In this document: positions 48,614-57,746 of the stretch, piece by piece
How the letters are laid out: the number at the start of each line of letters is the position of its first letter
Position numbering within the stretch: position 1 is the first letter of the stretch
Origin: CAYLUN01 sp964386865
Lineage (GTDB): Bacteria; Verrucomicrobiota; Kiritimatiellia; RFP12; UBA1067
NCBI GenBank assembly: GCA_964386865.1
Contig: CAYLUN010000021.1
Span: 1 to 64,000 of the forward strand
Direction of reading: 5' to 3'
Length of the DNA stretch: 64,000 nt
Program-made: the position numbers and the translations under genes
The notes under the pieces: generated by a model
Database searches by the model: none
Told to the model about the DNA's origin: nothing
What the model saw: only the letters and a program-made list of their open reading frames with translations

Positions 48614-50557
48614 ATGACGGTCAACTGGTTTCATGAAATCGTGGAGTTCTCGGGGGGCGTTCTGGCGCATATTGCGACGGACGGCGCGAAGTACGCCGCC
48701 GCGTTCGGCGGCGCGCTGGCGGTGTCTCTCGCCCTGACGCCGGTCTGCCGCGAGTTGGCCCGAAAGATCGGGATGATCGACCAGCCGGACGCGCGCCGGA
48801 TCAACCGGACGCCCATCCCCCGCGGGGGCGGGCTGGCCGTGTTCTTGGCCTTCCACATCGTGCTGTTCCTGTCCGTGCTGGCGCTCGGACAGCCGATCAG
48901 CGAACGGTTCTCGGGCCGCTGGCAGACGTACTTCCTCTTGGCGTCCTCGGTTCTGGCGCTGATCGGCTTCGTTGACGACAAGATCGGGATGCGGCCGCTG
49001 CTGAAGCTGGCCGGTCAAATCGTAGTGGCGACGATCCTGTTCTTTTCGGGCGTCAGCGTGGGCGGCGTGTTTGTGGAGTTTCCGGTTTGGCTGGACTATC
49101 TGGTCACAGTTTTTTGGATCGTCGGCGCGGTCAACGCCTTCAACCTGATCGACGGCATGGACGGGCTGGCGGCGGGGCTCGCGCTGATCGCGTCGCTAGG
49201 GCTGGCCGGCTCCATCCTGTTCACGGGGACGGTGATCGACACGCTGCCGTACCTCGTGCTGGCGGGGGCTTGCTTGGGCTTCTTGCGGTACAACTTCCAC
49301 CCGGCCACGGTCTTTCTGGGCGACACGGGAAGCATGTTTCTCGGGCTCTGCGTGGCCACCCTTCCGCTGGTCACCGGCTCACGCTCGGAGCTGGTGGCCT
49401 CGCTGGGCGTCCCGCTGCTGGCCATGGGCATCCCCATCTTCGACACAATGCTGGCCATTTGGAGGCGAACCGTGCGCGCGCTGTTGCCGCAGAGCGCGGC
49501 AGCTGGCGAGGGTCGCTCCCGCGTCATGCAGCCGGACAAGGATCACCTCCATCACCGGATCCTGCGCGAGACGATGAATCAGCGCACGGCGGCGGTTATG
49601 CTGTACTGCGGAAGCGTGGTGCTGGTCACCATCGGGCTGGCGGGCACGCTGCTCCGGAACCGCGCGCCCGGGCTTTTCCTGATCGCATTCATCGTGGCGA
49701 TTATTGTGGTCGTCCGTCACTTGGAGCGGGTGGAGCTGTGGGACACGGGCCGGCTCTTGTCGCACAAGCGGGCCACGATCCGGCAGGGGCTGCTCGTGCC
49801 CCTCTATATTCTGACAGACGTCTTCTCGTTGTGCGCCGTCTGGTTCTTCGCCCGCTGGGCGCTCGACATGCCGCTGACTCGTGCGTCGGTTCTTTCCTAC
49901 CTGCCGATGTTCGTGGTGCCCGTGTACGTGTTCTTGGTCTTGGCGAAAACCTACGCCCGCGTGTGGTCCCGGGCGCAGATCCGCGACTTCGCGACACTCG
50001 TCGTTTCGGTGTTGGCGGGGGCCGTCACGGGGGCCGGCATGGTCAAGCTTTTCGGCGCGGAGGAGGTCGGCTTGTTCCAATTCACGCTGCTGTTTGCCAG
50101 CGTGTCGGTCTTTCCGATTTCGGGCGTCAGGATCTGGCGCGACAGCGTCCACGGCCTCGTGCAGGTTCTCGAAAGGCGCATCCTGATGGACAAGCCGGAA
50201 ACCTGCCGCGCGCTTGCGTATGGCGGCGGGGTGCGCTTTAGGAGCTTTCTGCTCGAGCAGGCGGCCCACTCGGGGCTGAACGAGCGGATCGTCGTCGGCG
50301 TCATCGACGACGACATGCACCTGAAAGGCCGCATGATCGCGGGCTACAGCGTGCTCGGCACGGTTGACGAGCTCGAGAACCTTGCCAAGGCGTGGCGCGT
50401 CGATTCGCTGGTCATCACCTGCTTGCTCGATCCGGAACGGCAGGAGCAGATCGTGCGCCGGGCCGAAGCGATGGGCGTCCGCACGTCGCTCTGGGTCTCG
50501 GAAGAGCGGCCGGTCGGCCGGCCGAGAACGGCGGGAGAGGGGGGGGCGGGCCGATGA
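48614..50557 (+). CDS. WecA/MraY-type transferase with C-terminal membrane and CoA-binding-like domains
   Basis: A 647-residue fusion. Residues 1-370 form a polyprenyl-phosphate N-acetylaminosugar-1-phosphate transferase: GFVDDKIGMRPLLKL, NAFNLIDGMDGLAAGL, FLGDTGSMFLG and HLHHRIL. From residue 395 there is a second membrane block resembling the N-terminal four-helix part of CapD/FlaA1 proteins, then a Rossmann CoA-binding-like domain (AYGGGVRFRSFLLEQA ... VVGVIDDD) with no SDR domain after it. The added half may sense or bind a nucleotide-sugar. ATG 48614 follows GAGGTG. It would be the third initiating-type transferase of the locus. Confidence 0.85.
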   Translation: MTVNWFHEIVEFSGGVLAHIATDGAKYAAAFGGALAVSLALTPVCRELARKIGMIDQPDARRINRTPIPRGGGLAVFLAFHIVLFLSVLALGQPISERFSGRWQTYFLLASSVLALIGFVDDKIGMRPLLKLAGQIVVATILFFSGVSVGGVFVEFPVWLDYLVTVFWIVGAVNAFNLIDGMDGLAAGLALIASLGLAGSILFTGTVIDTLPYLVLAGACLGFLRYNFHPATVFLGDTGSMFLGLCVATLPLVTGSRSELVASLGVPLLAMGIPIFDTMLAIWRRTVRALLPQSAAAGEGRSRVMQPDKDHLHHRILRETMNQRTAAVMLYCGSVVLVTIGLAGTLLRNRAPGLFLIAFIVAIIVVVRHLERVELWDTGRLLSHKRATIRQGLLVPLYILTDVFSLCAVWFFARWALDMPLTRASVLSYLPMFVVPVYVFLVLAKTYARVWSRAQIRDFATLVVSVLAGAVTGAGMVKLFGAEEVGLFQFTLLFASVSVFPISGVRIWRDSVHGLVQVLERRILMDKPETCRALAYGGGVRFRSFLLEQAAHSGLNERIVVGVIDDDMHLKGRMIAGYSVLGTVDELENLAKAWRVDSLVITCLLDPERQEQIVRRAEAMGVRTSLWVSEERPVGRPRTAGEGGAGR

Positions 50558-50634
50558 AGAGGTTCCAGCAGGAGCTGTGGTTCAAGACGCCCAGTCGGTG
50601 GGCCTTTCTGAAGATCACGGCGTGCTCGTCATAA
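50554..50634 (+). pseudogene. YjbQ/UPF0047 N-terminal stub
   Basis: A 26-codon frame that starts at an ATGA overlap with the preceding gene: MKRFQQELWFKTPSRWAFLKIT and four more residues. It matches the N-terminus of YjbQ-family proteins (PF01894), whose members show thiamine phosphate synthase activity when overexpressed. A complete member has about 130-140 residues. The following DNA has no continuation in any plus-strand frame, so the gene was cut, possibly by the change that brought in the terminator. The nearby thiE gene makes the identification more attractive but does not prove a link. Confidence 0.6.
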
Positions 50635-50681
50635 GCACCGGCGAGTGAGACGCCACACGGTTCGGACACGCTCTCAGCGGG

Positions 50682-50719
50682 AGCCCGGATGATCGCGCAT
50701 CATCCGGGCTTTTTGTTTT
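50682..50719 (+). terminator. Strong intrinsic terminator
   Basis: A perfect 12-base stem AGCCCGGATGAT/ATCATCCGGGCT with a 5-base loop is followed by TTTTGTTTT. It ends the long polysaccharide transcript. It overlaps the last codons of the convergent minus-strand gene, whose stop codon is at 50700-50702. Confidence 0.9.
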
Positions 50720-51974
50720 CCAGCAGCCAGTCGATCAGGGACTCGCGCGCGCGGGCCTCCCCCAGAGCCTGCCCGTCCGGCGCGCCTGGGCGCAGCCGGT
50801 GGTCGATGCGTTTGCGATATCTGGCCAGCAGGTCGCGCAGCCGGCAGAGCCAGGCGACTGGCACGCCGCGCGCATGGCGGGCGCAGGGGTACATGACCGC
50901 CAGCACAGCGCGCGGGAGAAACAGCCTGCTCAAGAGGAACCGGACGCGTCCCGCGAGGGTCGCTTGCTCCAGATGCACGAGCATGGACTCGCCCCGGTGC
51001 TCGTCGGCCGCGGGCAGGTGTGCCAGAATTGTGAGCACCGCGGCGTGCTTTTCCGGATCCGCCGGACGCACGCATGCGGCCAGCGCGCTAGGCGGCGGCG
51101 CGGCAAAGAGGTCGGCCACAAAGGCCAGCACAAACCCGACACACCGGCCCAGCCCGCCGCTCGCCGCGACGGCGCTCAGCGCGGTGCCGTCCGCCTGGCA
51201 GCCGGCGTGGCGCACGAGCAGGGCGATGTCCAGATAGCCCCGGAGCGGCATGGCGAAGTCGTGTAGCAGGATGTGTTGCGTCAGATGAAGCACCTGATCC
51301 TCTACGCTCAGCGCGCGGACGGGGCACGCCAGAAGGGTTGACGGCGCGCTTCGCTGCCAGAGCGCGGCGATGTCCGTGGCGGGGACGGGGGACGCGAGCG
51401 GGGCGCTGAGGCGCCAGTGCGCCTCGACCGGGAAGGGGTACACGGGGTGGATGTACGTCTGGTCCTTGAAGTAGTCGTTGTGTCGCACATCGCGTTCGCA
51501 GCGGTAGCCGAGGCTCAGAAGCAGGGCGTGGCACGCGTCGAGGTCGCATTCGCGAACCAGCACGTCGAGGTCGGACATGCTCCGCTGGGCGGGGTCGTCG
51601 TAGACGGTCTCGCTGAGCCAGGAGCCCTTGAGCGGAATCACGTCGATACGGGCGCGGGCGAACGCCGCGAGGATTTCGGCAAGTTGGCGTTGGCGCAGCA
51701 GCGTGCGCGGCACCGCTTCCAGAAAGAGCGCGCGCCAGGCGGCGGGCGCGGAGTCGGGCGGGACGTCCGCGCGGGCTGAGAACAGGGCGGGCGCGTGCTC
51801 GGCCAGCCACGGGTAGAGATAGGTGTCGACGCCGTGTTGCCGGGCCTGCCGGAGCACGGCGGGCCAGTCGGCCGCAACGAGCAAGCCGTCCTCGGGCGGC
51901 CTCCGGTTGACGGCGCAGCGGAGCAGGCCGATGAGGGTGCGGTATTCGGGGGGGATGGGCGTGGGGGCGCTCAT
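50700..51974 (-). CDS. Nucleotidyltransferase family protein (NTP_transf_5)
   Basis: A 424-residue protein of the NTP_transf_5 family (PF14907). The core motif IPLKGSWLSETVYDDP and RSMSDLDVLV near residue 130 carries the paired acidic residues of the polymerase-beta-type fold. HWRLSAP and the later LHLTQHILLHDF are also family features. Members are often encoded in exosortase/exopolysaccharide loci, and their substrate is unknown. The start overlaps the end of thiE by 4 bases, so the two minus-strand genes form an operon with thiE first. Confidence 0.8.
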   Translation of the reverse strand: MSAPTPIPPEYRTLIGLLRCAVNRRPPEDGLLVAADWPAVLRQARQHGVDTYLYPWLAEHAPALFSARADVPPDSAPAAWRALFLEAVPRTLLRQRQLAEILAAFARARIDVIPLKGSWLSETVYDDPAQRSMSDLDVLVRECDLDACHALLLSLGYRCERDVRHNDYFKDQTYIHPVYPFPVEAHWRLSAPLASPVPATDIAALWQRSAPSTLLACPVRALSVEDQVLHLTQHILLHDFAMPLRGYLDIALLVRHAGCQADGTALSAVAASGGLGRCVGFVLAFVADLFAAPPPSALAACVRPADPEKHAAVLTILAHLPAADEHRGESMLVHLEQATLAGRVRFLLSRLFLPRAVLAVMYPCARHARGVPVAWLCRLRDLLARYRKRIDHRLRPGAPDGQALGEARARESLIDWLLENKKPG

Positions 51975-52594
51975 TGTTGGGCGTGCCAGATGTCTTGGAG
52001 GCGCCGGATGGCCTCGGCTGGCTTCGGCGACAGGCAGACGTACCGGACGACCGCGAAGTTGATGGCTCCGGCGCGGAGCACCTCGGCTAGGTTGGACGCG
52101 TCAATGCCGCCGATCGCCACGGTGGTGAAGGGGGCCGCGCGCACGATGGCGCCCGCCTGTTCCGGGCCGAGCGCCGGGTCGGGAATCTCCTTGGTCGGCG
52201 TCGCGTAGACGGGCCCCACGCCGCAGTAGTCCGGAGCCAGCGCGGCGGCCCGCCGCGCCTGCTCGGGGCTGTGCGTCGAGAGGCCGAAAACGGCGAGGGA
52301 GGGGTACAGCCGGCGGGCCTCGGAAAGCGGCAGGTCATCCTGGCCGAGATGGACGCCGTCGGCCTCGACCTCGGCCGCGAGCGCGGGGTCGTCGTTCACG
52401 ATGAAGCGCGTCCTCGAGCCGCGGGTGATGGCGCGCAGGTTGCGCCCGACGGCGGCGACCCGCTCGCGCGGCGCCTTTTTCATCCGCAGCTGGACATAGC
52501 GCACGCCCGCCGCGACGGCGGCCTCGGCGCACGCTTCGTGCGAGGTGAGCGGCGCCGTGATGACCAGATAAAGTCCGAAGGCTTCAATGGGCAT
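51971..52594 (-). CDS. thiE: Thiamine-phosphate synthase
   Basis: A 207-residue TIM-barrel enzyme that joins HMP-PP and a thiazole phosphate to give thiamine phosphate. LYLVITAP starts the barrel, followed by YVQLRMKKAP, FIVNDDPALAAEVEADGVHLGQDD (key part: VNDDP and DGVHLGQDD), GLSTHSPEQA, YCGVGPVYATPTK and AIGGIDASN. Length and motif order are normal. The start ATG (52594-52592) has GGAG upstream; the frame extends further but without homology. The pairing with a nucleotidyltransferase is unusual. Confidence 0.9.
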   Translation of the reverse strand: MPIEAFGLYLVITAPLTSHEACAEAAVAAGVRYVQLRMKKAPRERVAAVGRNLRAITRGSRTRFIVNDDPALAAEVEADGVHLGQDDLPLSEARRLYPSLAVFGLSTHSPEQARRAAALAPDYCGVGPVYATPTKEIPDPALGPEQAGAIVRAAPFTTVAIGGIDASNLAEVLRAGAINFAVVRYVCLSPKPAEAIRRLQDIWHAQQ

Positions 52595-52687
52595 AGAAGA
52601 TCTCCACGAGTGGCAGGTATTGTGCCACGAAGGGCGGCGTGAAAGGAAGCGGTATTGTGGGCGCATGGATTATGGTATGCTGTCGAC

Positions 52688-54607
52688 ATGTTGTGGGCGG
52701 ATTCCATGGTGGGGGCGCTTGTTGGGGCCAGCCTGTCGGCGGCGGCGCTCGGCGCAGAGATGACGCTGGAGGGCCGCTTTCGTGACCCGCCGGCGAGGGG
52801 GGCAGGGCCGAGCGTGACGCTCCGGCTCGAGCCGGAGCGAATGGAGGCGGGGGGCGTGCTGCGTCTGGCCGGGCGGGTGCGCGAACTGGGGGCTGGCGGC
52901 GTGCTCGCCGCCCTGCCGGTCGCGGACGAGGCGGCGTGGCGGCTGCTTAGACAACTTGGCGAGAGCTGTCAGCAGTCGGGCCTCGAGCTGGGGATCTGCG
53001 ATTTTCCGGGCGAGTCCGCCGAAGCGGCTGGGCGGTCGCGCGCGCGCCGGCTCGTGTGGTCGTCGCGCACCGTGGACGGCGCCGGGCTCGCGACGAACCG
53101 GCCGCCGGAATTCGCACGGGGCGGAGCCGCTCGCGAGGTGGCTTGCCTGGCGGTGCCGGTCGCGGAGTCGGTGTTGCCGCACCAGGTTGTCGACCTGAAC
53201 AAGGCGCCTCTGCCTGCGGAGGGAAGCTGGCGCGTGATGCGGTTCGCGAGCGTCGAGGTGGCGCCGCAGGTTCCGGACGCCTTTGATGAGCCTGCGGTAT
53301 TCCGACACGTGAACCAGACGCTCTTCGCCTTGCAGAGCCAGCTGAAGTCTTGTTACGGAACGACGCTGGTCTGGTATCAGTGCGCGGGCGCCGCGCGGGG
53401 CGAGCGGGTGTGGCCGGGCGATATGGAGTCGCTGTTTCTGAAGCGGAGCGGGCTGGGCCTTCTGCGACACTTGCCCGCCCTCGACGGTGTCTCGGTGGGG
53501 GGGGCTGCGACGGCGGCGCATGTTCGCAGGCAGGTCGAGGCGACGGTGCGCGAGGCCTGGCGCAGCCGCTATGCGCTCAATGTGCGTGACCTGGTGCAAG
53601 AGGCGGGTCTGGAGGCCGGGATCGCGGTCGGGGAGGTGCCGGTCGAGCCCGAAGAGGTTGCGCTCTACTTCCGCAGGCCCCTGGTGACGGCGGCGCGCGA
53701 CGAGGCGCAGCGGGCGGTCAATGTGCGCGCGGCGGGAGCGGCTCGAGCCTGCGCCCGCCGCGTCATCGTTGGGCGGCTCTCGCTGGCGTCCGTGGCGGCG
53801 ACGCCGGACTCGGCCCTGATGGCGTTTCCGTTCAAGCACGAGATGGACGGGCTCTTTGCCGACGGCGCTACGCGCATCCTGCTGGAGGCCGACAACGCTG
53901 TTTGGGACGACGACGCGCGCTACGGCCAGCTGCGCGCGGCGTGCGTCTATGCGCGTCGCTGCCAGCTGCTGCTGCAGCACGGCGAGCCGGCGGCCGACTA
54001 TCTGGTCTGGGCCGAGGACTGCCCGCCGCTGCTGGACGGCTACGCGTGCGACCGCGCGTGCCAGGCCCTGCTCGAGGCGTCGACGGTGCGCGCGGGCGCG
54101 ATCCATCTGCCGTCCGGGCGGGCGTATCGTGCGCTGGTCGCGTCGGCCGCCGCGCTCCGAGACCCCGATGCGGAGCGTGTGGTGCGGCAGCTAGCGGACA
54201 AGGGCCTCGCGCTCTGGGTGGTGGGCGACGGCACGCCCGACGGCGTCGCACTCGTCGAGCGCGACGCGGCTGGGGAGAAGCGGTCCGGCCGGCGTTTTCA
54301 GGAGGCCATAGACGGCGGGGCGCAGCCGGACTTCGCGTGGCACGCGGCGGCCGGCGGGATGCGGCTGCGCTCCCTGCATAGGCGCTCCCCGCAGGAGGAG
54401 GTCTACTTTGTCGTGAACGACAGCGCCGCCGGGGGGCCGGTCACGGCCGTGTTCCGCGACACGGGGAAGGGCGTGCCCGAGCGGTGGGACCCGCAGGGCG
54501 GCGACGTGAGCGTGCTGGAGGAGTTCGAGAGGCGTCCGGACGGCCGCCTGGCCGTGTCGCTGTATCTGGGGCCGCACGACGCCTGTTTCGTCGTCTTCGA
54601 CCGCTGA
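52688..54607 (+). CDS. GH106-like (alpha-L-rhamnosidase-type) protein, divergent
   Basis: About 639 residues. A weakly hydrophobic stretch near the N-terminus (MVGALVGASLSAAALGA) may be a signal peptide, cut after ALGA. The C-terminal region RSLHRRSPQEEVYFVVNDSA, then VPERWDPQGGDVSV, resembles the ends of GH106 and related glycosidases, where a galactose-binding-like domain follows the catalytic barrel. The protein is shorter than typical members (about 1000 residues) and the catalytic region was not recognised, so activity is doubtful. The start could also be ATG 52706. The promoter would lie in the 93 bases shared with thiE; TATGCT at about 52676 is a weak candidate box. Confidence 0.45.
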   Translation: MLWADSMVGALVGASLSAAALGAEMTLEGRFRDPPARGAGPSVTLRLEPERMEAGGVLRLAGRVRELGAGGVLAALPVADEAAWRLLRQLGESCQQSGLELGICDFPGESAEAAGRSRARRLVWSSRTVDGAGLATNRPPEFARGGAAREVACLAVPVAESVLPHQVVDLNKAPLPAEGSWRVMRFASVEVAPQVPDAFDEPAVFRHVNQTLFALQSQLKSCYGTTLVWYQCAGAARGERVWPGDMESLFLKRSGLGLLRHLPALDGVSVGGAATAAHVRRQVEATVREAWRSRYALNVRDLVQEAGLEAGIAVGEVPVEPEEVALYFRRPLVTAARDEAQRAVNVRAAGAARACARRVIVGRLSLASVAATPDSALMAFPFKHEMDGLFADGATRILLEADNAVWDDDARYGQLRAACVYARRCQLLLQHGEPAADYLVWAEDCPPLLDGYACDRACQALLEASTVRAGAIHLPSGRAYRALVASAAALRDPDAERVVRQLADKGLALWVVGDGTPDGVALVERDAAGEKRSGRRFQEAIDGGAQPDFAWHAAAGGMRLRSLHRRSPQEEVYFVVNDSAAGGPVTAVFRDTGKGVPERWDPQGGDVSVLEEFERRPDGRLAVSLYLGPHDACFVVFDR

Positions 54608-54639
54608 GCGGAGGGGCGCGAAGTTTCCGCCCGCTTGAA

Positions 54640-54669
54640 TTGACGCCCGCTCGCTGTTGCCCGTATAAT
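54640..54669 (+). promoter_or_regulatory. Sigma-70-type promoter of the kinase gene
   Basis: TTGACG at 54640-54645 and TATAAT at 54664-54669 with an 18-base spacer. The expected transcript begins about 65 bases before the GTG start, leaving a leader that includes GGGAGAG as ribosome site. Confidence 0.7.
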
Positions 54670-54739
54670 AACAGCCTTTCCGCCGCGTGAGTTCCGTGAT
54701 TCTAAACGCCCGAGCGTTGGCGCCTGTTGGGAGAGTAGC

Positions 54740-57691
54740 GTGCAGCCAGAGAGTACAGCCCGAATCCACGTTCCGCCGACCGAGAGGCTGGCGCCTGCCG
54801 ACGTGCAGGACAGCCCCACGGTGCGCGTCGCGCCCCACGAAGCGCCTGCCCTCGAGGAGCCGCACGGCGACAAGCTTTTCGACCAGTATACGATCTACAG
54901 CAAGATCGGCAACGGCGGCATGGGCGTGGTGTATCTGGCTCGCGACCGCCGCCTGGGCCGTTTCGTGGCGATCAAGCGGCTGAACCATCAGGCGCAGACG
55001 ATCCCCTCGCTGCGGCAGCGCTTTCTGCATGAGGCGCGCGCGGTGGCCGCGCTCAGCCACGTGCACATCGTGCATATCTATGCGCTGGGCGAGGACGAAG
55101 ACGGGCCGTTCATCGTGATGGAGTATATCGGCGGGCCGGATGACACCGCCGTGAAAAGCGAGCAGCCTGCGGGCGGGCTGGTGCACCCCAGCGCGCCCCT
55201 GACGCTGGACCAGTATGTGTCGTGCCACGGGCAGCTGTCGACCGAAGAGGCCGTCGAGCTGCTGATCAAGATCGCGCGGGCGGTTGCGTACGCGCATGCA
55301 AGTGGCGTGATCCACCGCGACCTGAAGCCGAGCAACATCCTGATGGACAAGAGCGGCGAGCCCAAGATCGTCGATTTCGGGCTGGCTCGGCTGATGCGCA
55401 AGGAGGAGGCCAAGCTGACGGTGCCGGGCGAGAAGCTGCTGTCGCTGGGCTACGGCGCTCCCGAGCAGGAGTCGGACGCCAGCCTGTCGGACGAGCGGTC
55501 AGACGTGTACGGGCTCGGCGCGCTCCTCTACTTTTCGATCACCGGGCAGAACCCGCGCTATTTCCGCGAGCAGGACGTGCCGGTTCCTTTGCGCGAGACG
55601 GTCGTGAAAGCGCTGGCCACCGACAAAGAGCAGCGCTGGCCCACGGCTACGGCGTTCGCCGAGGCGCTGCACCACGTGCAGACCAAGACCCGCGTCGAGA
55701 CGCCGACGGTTAAGACCACGTGGCGCTGCAAGTGGTGTGACTCCGTCAACCCGCTCACGATCAAGTTCTGTGCGGAGTGCGGCTGGGACGGCTCCGAGTC
55801 TTGCGCGGAGTGCGGCTCGGACACGTTCGTCGGCGTCCAGTACTGCGGCAACTGCGGCGCGGACGCGCGCGCGTACGAGTCGGTGCTTCAGCTGCTGCGA
55901 AAAATGCGCGAGGCGGCGGGCCAGCAGCGGTTCGAGCGCGTCATCTCGTACGCGGGCCGCGTGCACGGGTTCGAGCCGGCTGGCCCGGCGGGCCGGCGCT
56001 ATCTGGCCGAGGTCACCGAGCTGCGCGATCTGGCCGAGAAGAGCATTCGGCGGCGCGACCAGCTGAAGGAGCAGATTCCGATCGAGGTGCGGGCCGAGAA
56101 CTTCGAGCGGGCGGCGCTCTTCATCACGCAGTACCGCGAGCTCGCCGAGGACAAGCACTGGTTCGAGGCCGAGGAGCGGCAGATGCCCGGGCAGATGCTG
56201 CGCCGGGACCTGCAGCGGGCCAAGCGCGCGCTTAAGAACCGCGAGTGGGACTCCGCCTCCCGCATCTGCAACGAGCTGCTCGCCGGCGTCGCGCCCGACA
56301 ACGCCGAGTGCCTGGCGATCCGCCACGCGATCGGCCGCCACCGCGTGGCTGTCGAGGCCCTGTTCGTCGCGGGCGTGGCGTTCGCCATCGCGCTGATGTA
56401 TCTCGGCAGCCTGCCGGTCGCCGCGCGTTCCGCACGCGGGGGGGCGCTCGGCCGCGTGCCGCGCCTGTTCTACACGCCGGGACTGTGGATGTACGAGGAG
56501 AGCCTGCTCGCCAGGCCGCTGCAACGCTACGCCCGGTTCTGGCTGGGAGAGGTCTCGCTGGATGACCTTTTCAGCTCGTCGGCGCAGGGGGCGTTCGGCG
56601 CTGTGGAGCGCGTGGCCAAGCCGGGCGAGTTGGATCAGAAACAACACGAGTACGCGCGACAGGTCGCCGACCTCGACGCCGAGCAAGCCGCCTTCATGCG
56701 GGCGTGGCCGGTGGAGTACGCCCGCGAGCTGGATCTGCTGATGGAGCGCAGGCGGACGGAGGGCGATTTCGAGGGCTGGGCGATCGTGCAGGAAGAGCGG
56801 AAGCGGTTCGACGATACGCGGCAAATCACCGAACAGGGCAGCGAGAGCCTGTCGGAGCTGAACGTTCTGAAGAACAAATACCAGCAGATGCTGTCGGACC
56901 AGCGCCTGTTGCACAGCCGCAAAGTGGTGACGCTGTGCAAGAAGCACGTGAACGACCTCACCGACCTGCAGAAACGGTTCATGCAGGAGGGCAAGATGGA
57001 TCTGGCGACGGCGGTCAACGCCGAGATACGCCGGGCGCGGGGCGCGCCGCAGCAGGTGTCGGCCGAGGCGGTTCTGGCCGCTTCGACGACGGCTGGCACG
57101 GCGGAGTCCGAGACGCCCCCGCAGATGCTGTTGGTCGGCACGGCGGAGAACCGGGTGCAAGAGGTGGCCAACATGCGCGGCGAGTTCGAGCGCGAGCTGG
57201 CGGAGGTCGAACGCGTCGCGTCGCAGAAGGTCTCCGAGTGGCCGGACAAGTACGTGGCCGGGCTCAACGAACTGATGGATCAGTTCCAGCGCGCCGGCGA
57301 TTACGGCGGCTGGGAGACCGCGCGCGACGAGATCAGCCGGTTCGAGGCGGACCGCACCGTCCTGCAGCGGAACATCGTGCTCCAGCCCGCCGAGCTGATG
57401 GAGCTGCAGAAGAAGAACTACCTGCTGCGCGAGGAGTTCAAGCGCAGCCGCGCCGAAAGCGTGGTCAATACGACAGAGAAGTATGTCAAAAAGCTTCAGG
57501 AACTGCAGAAGAAGCTGACCGTAGACGGGCAGATGGAGACCGCGGCGATCGTCAATGCCGAGATTAAGCGCGTGCGGTCGCGCGTCGATTACATCGAGGC
57601 GCAGAACGAGATTTCGCCGCAGGGGCCGCCCGAACCGCCGACCCTGCGCGCGCTGCTCCCGGCGGCGCCGGGAGCGGCCGCCCAGCCCTAG
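54740..57691 (+). CDS. Membrane Ser/Thr protein kinase with double zinc ribbon
   Basis: A 983-residue Hanks-type kinase. The kinase domain spans about 50-312: glycine loop GNGGMG (57-62), Lys79 in VAIK, HRDLKPSN (192-199), DFG (212-214) and the APE-like GAPEQ. Two four-Cys zinc-ribbon modules follow (Cys 330/333/344/347 and 355/358/369/372), then a helical region, one membrane helix (about 537-556) and an outer region of about 400 residues with two similar helical repeats (LDLLMERRRTEGDFEGW and LNELMDQFQRAGDYGGW). The outer part probably senses a signal and the inner kinase phosphorylates unknown proteins. GTG 54740 is the start. It is monocistronic or weakly linked to pyrK. Confidence 0.9.
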   Translation: MQPESTARIHVPPTERLAPADVQDSPTVRVAPHEAPALEEPHGDKLFDQYTIYSKIGNGGMGVVYLARDRRLGRFVAIKRLNHQAQTIPSLRQRFLHEARAVAALSHVHIVHIYALGEDEDGPFIVMEYIGGPDDTAVKSEQPAGGLVHPSAPLTLDQYVSCHGQLSTEEAVELLIKIARAVAYAHASGVIHRDLKPSNILMDKSGEPKIVDFGLARLMRKEEAKLTVPGEKLLSLGYGAPEQESDASLSDERSDVYGLGALLYFSITGQNPRYFREQDVPVPLRETVVKALATDKEQRWPTATAFAEALHHVQTKTRVETPTVKTTWRCKWCDSVNPLTIKFCAECGWDGSESCAECGSDTFVGVQYCGNCGADARAYESVLQLLRKMREAAGQQRFERVISYAGRVHGFEPAGPAGRRYLAEVTELRDLAEKSIRRRDQLKEQIPIEVRAENFERAALFITQYRELAEDKHWFEAEERQMPGQMLRRDLQRAKRALKNREWDSASRICNELLAGVAPDNAECLAIRHAIGRHRVAVEALFVAGVAFAIALMYLGSLPVAARSARGGALGRVPRLFYTPGLWMYEESLLARPLQRYARFWLGEVSLDDLFSSSAQGAFGAVERVAKPGELDQKQHEYARQVADLDAEQAAFMRAWPVEYARELDLLMERRRTEGDFEGWAIVQEERKRFDDTRQITEQGSESLSELNVLKNKYQQMLSDQRLLHSRKVVTLCKKHVNDLTDLQKRFMQEGKMDLATAVNAEIRRARGAPQQVSAEAVLAASTTAGTAESETPPQMLLVGTAENRVQEVANMRGEFERELAEVERVASQKVSEWPDKYVAGLNELMDQFQRAGDYGGWETARDEISRFEADRTVLQRNIVLQPAELMELQKKNYLLREEFKRSRAESVVNTTEKYVKKLQELQKKLTVDGQMETAAIVNAEIKRVRSRVDYIEAQNEISPQGPPEPPTLRALLPAAPGAAAQP

Positions 57692-57746
57692 CGGGAGCTG
57701 GCCGCGCGGCGCGGCGAGTTGCGCGCAAGAGTAAGGAGTGCAGATC

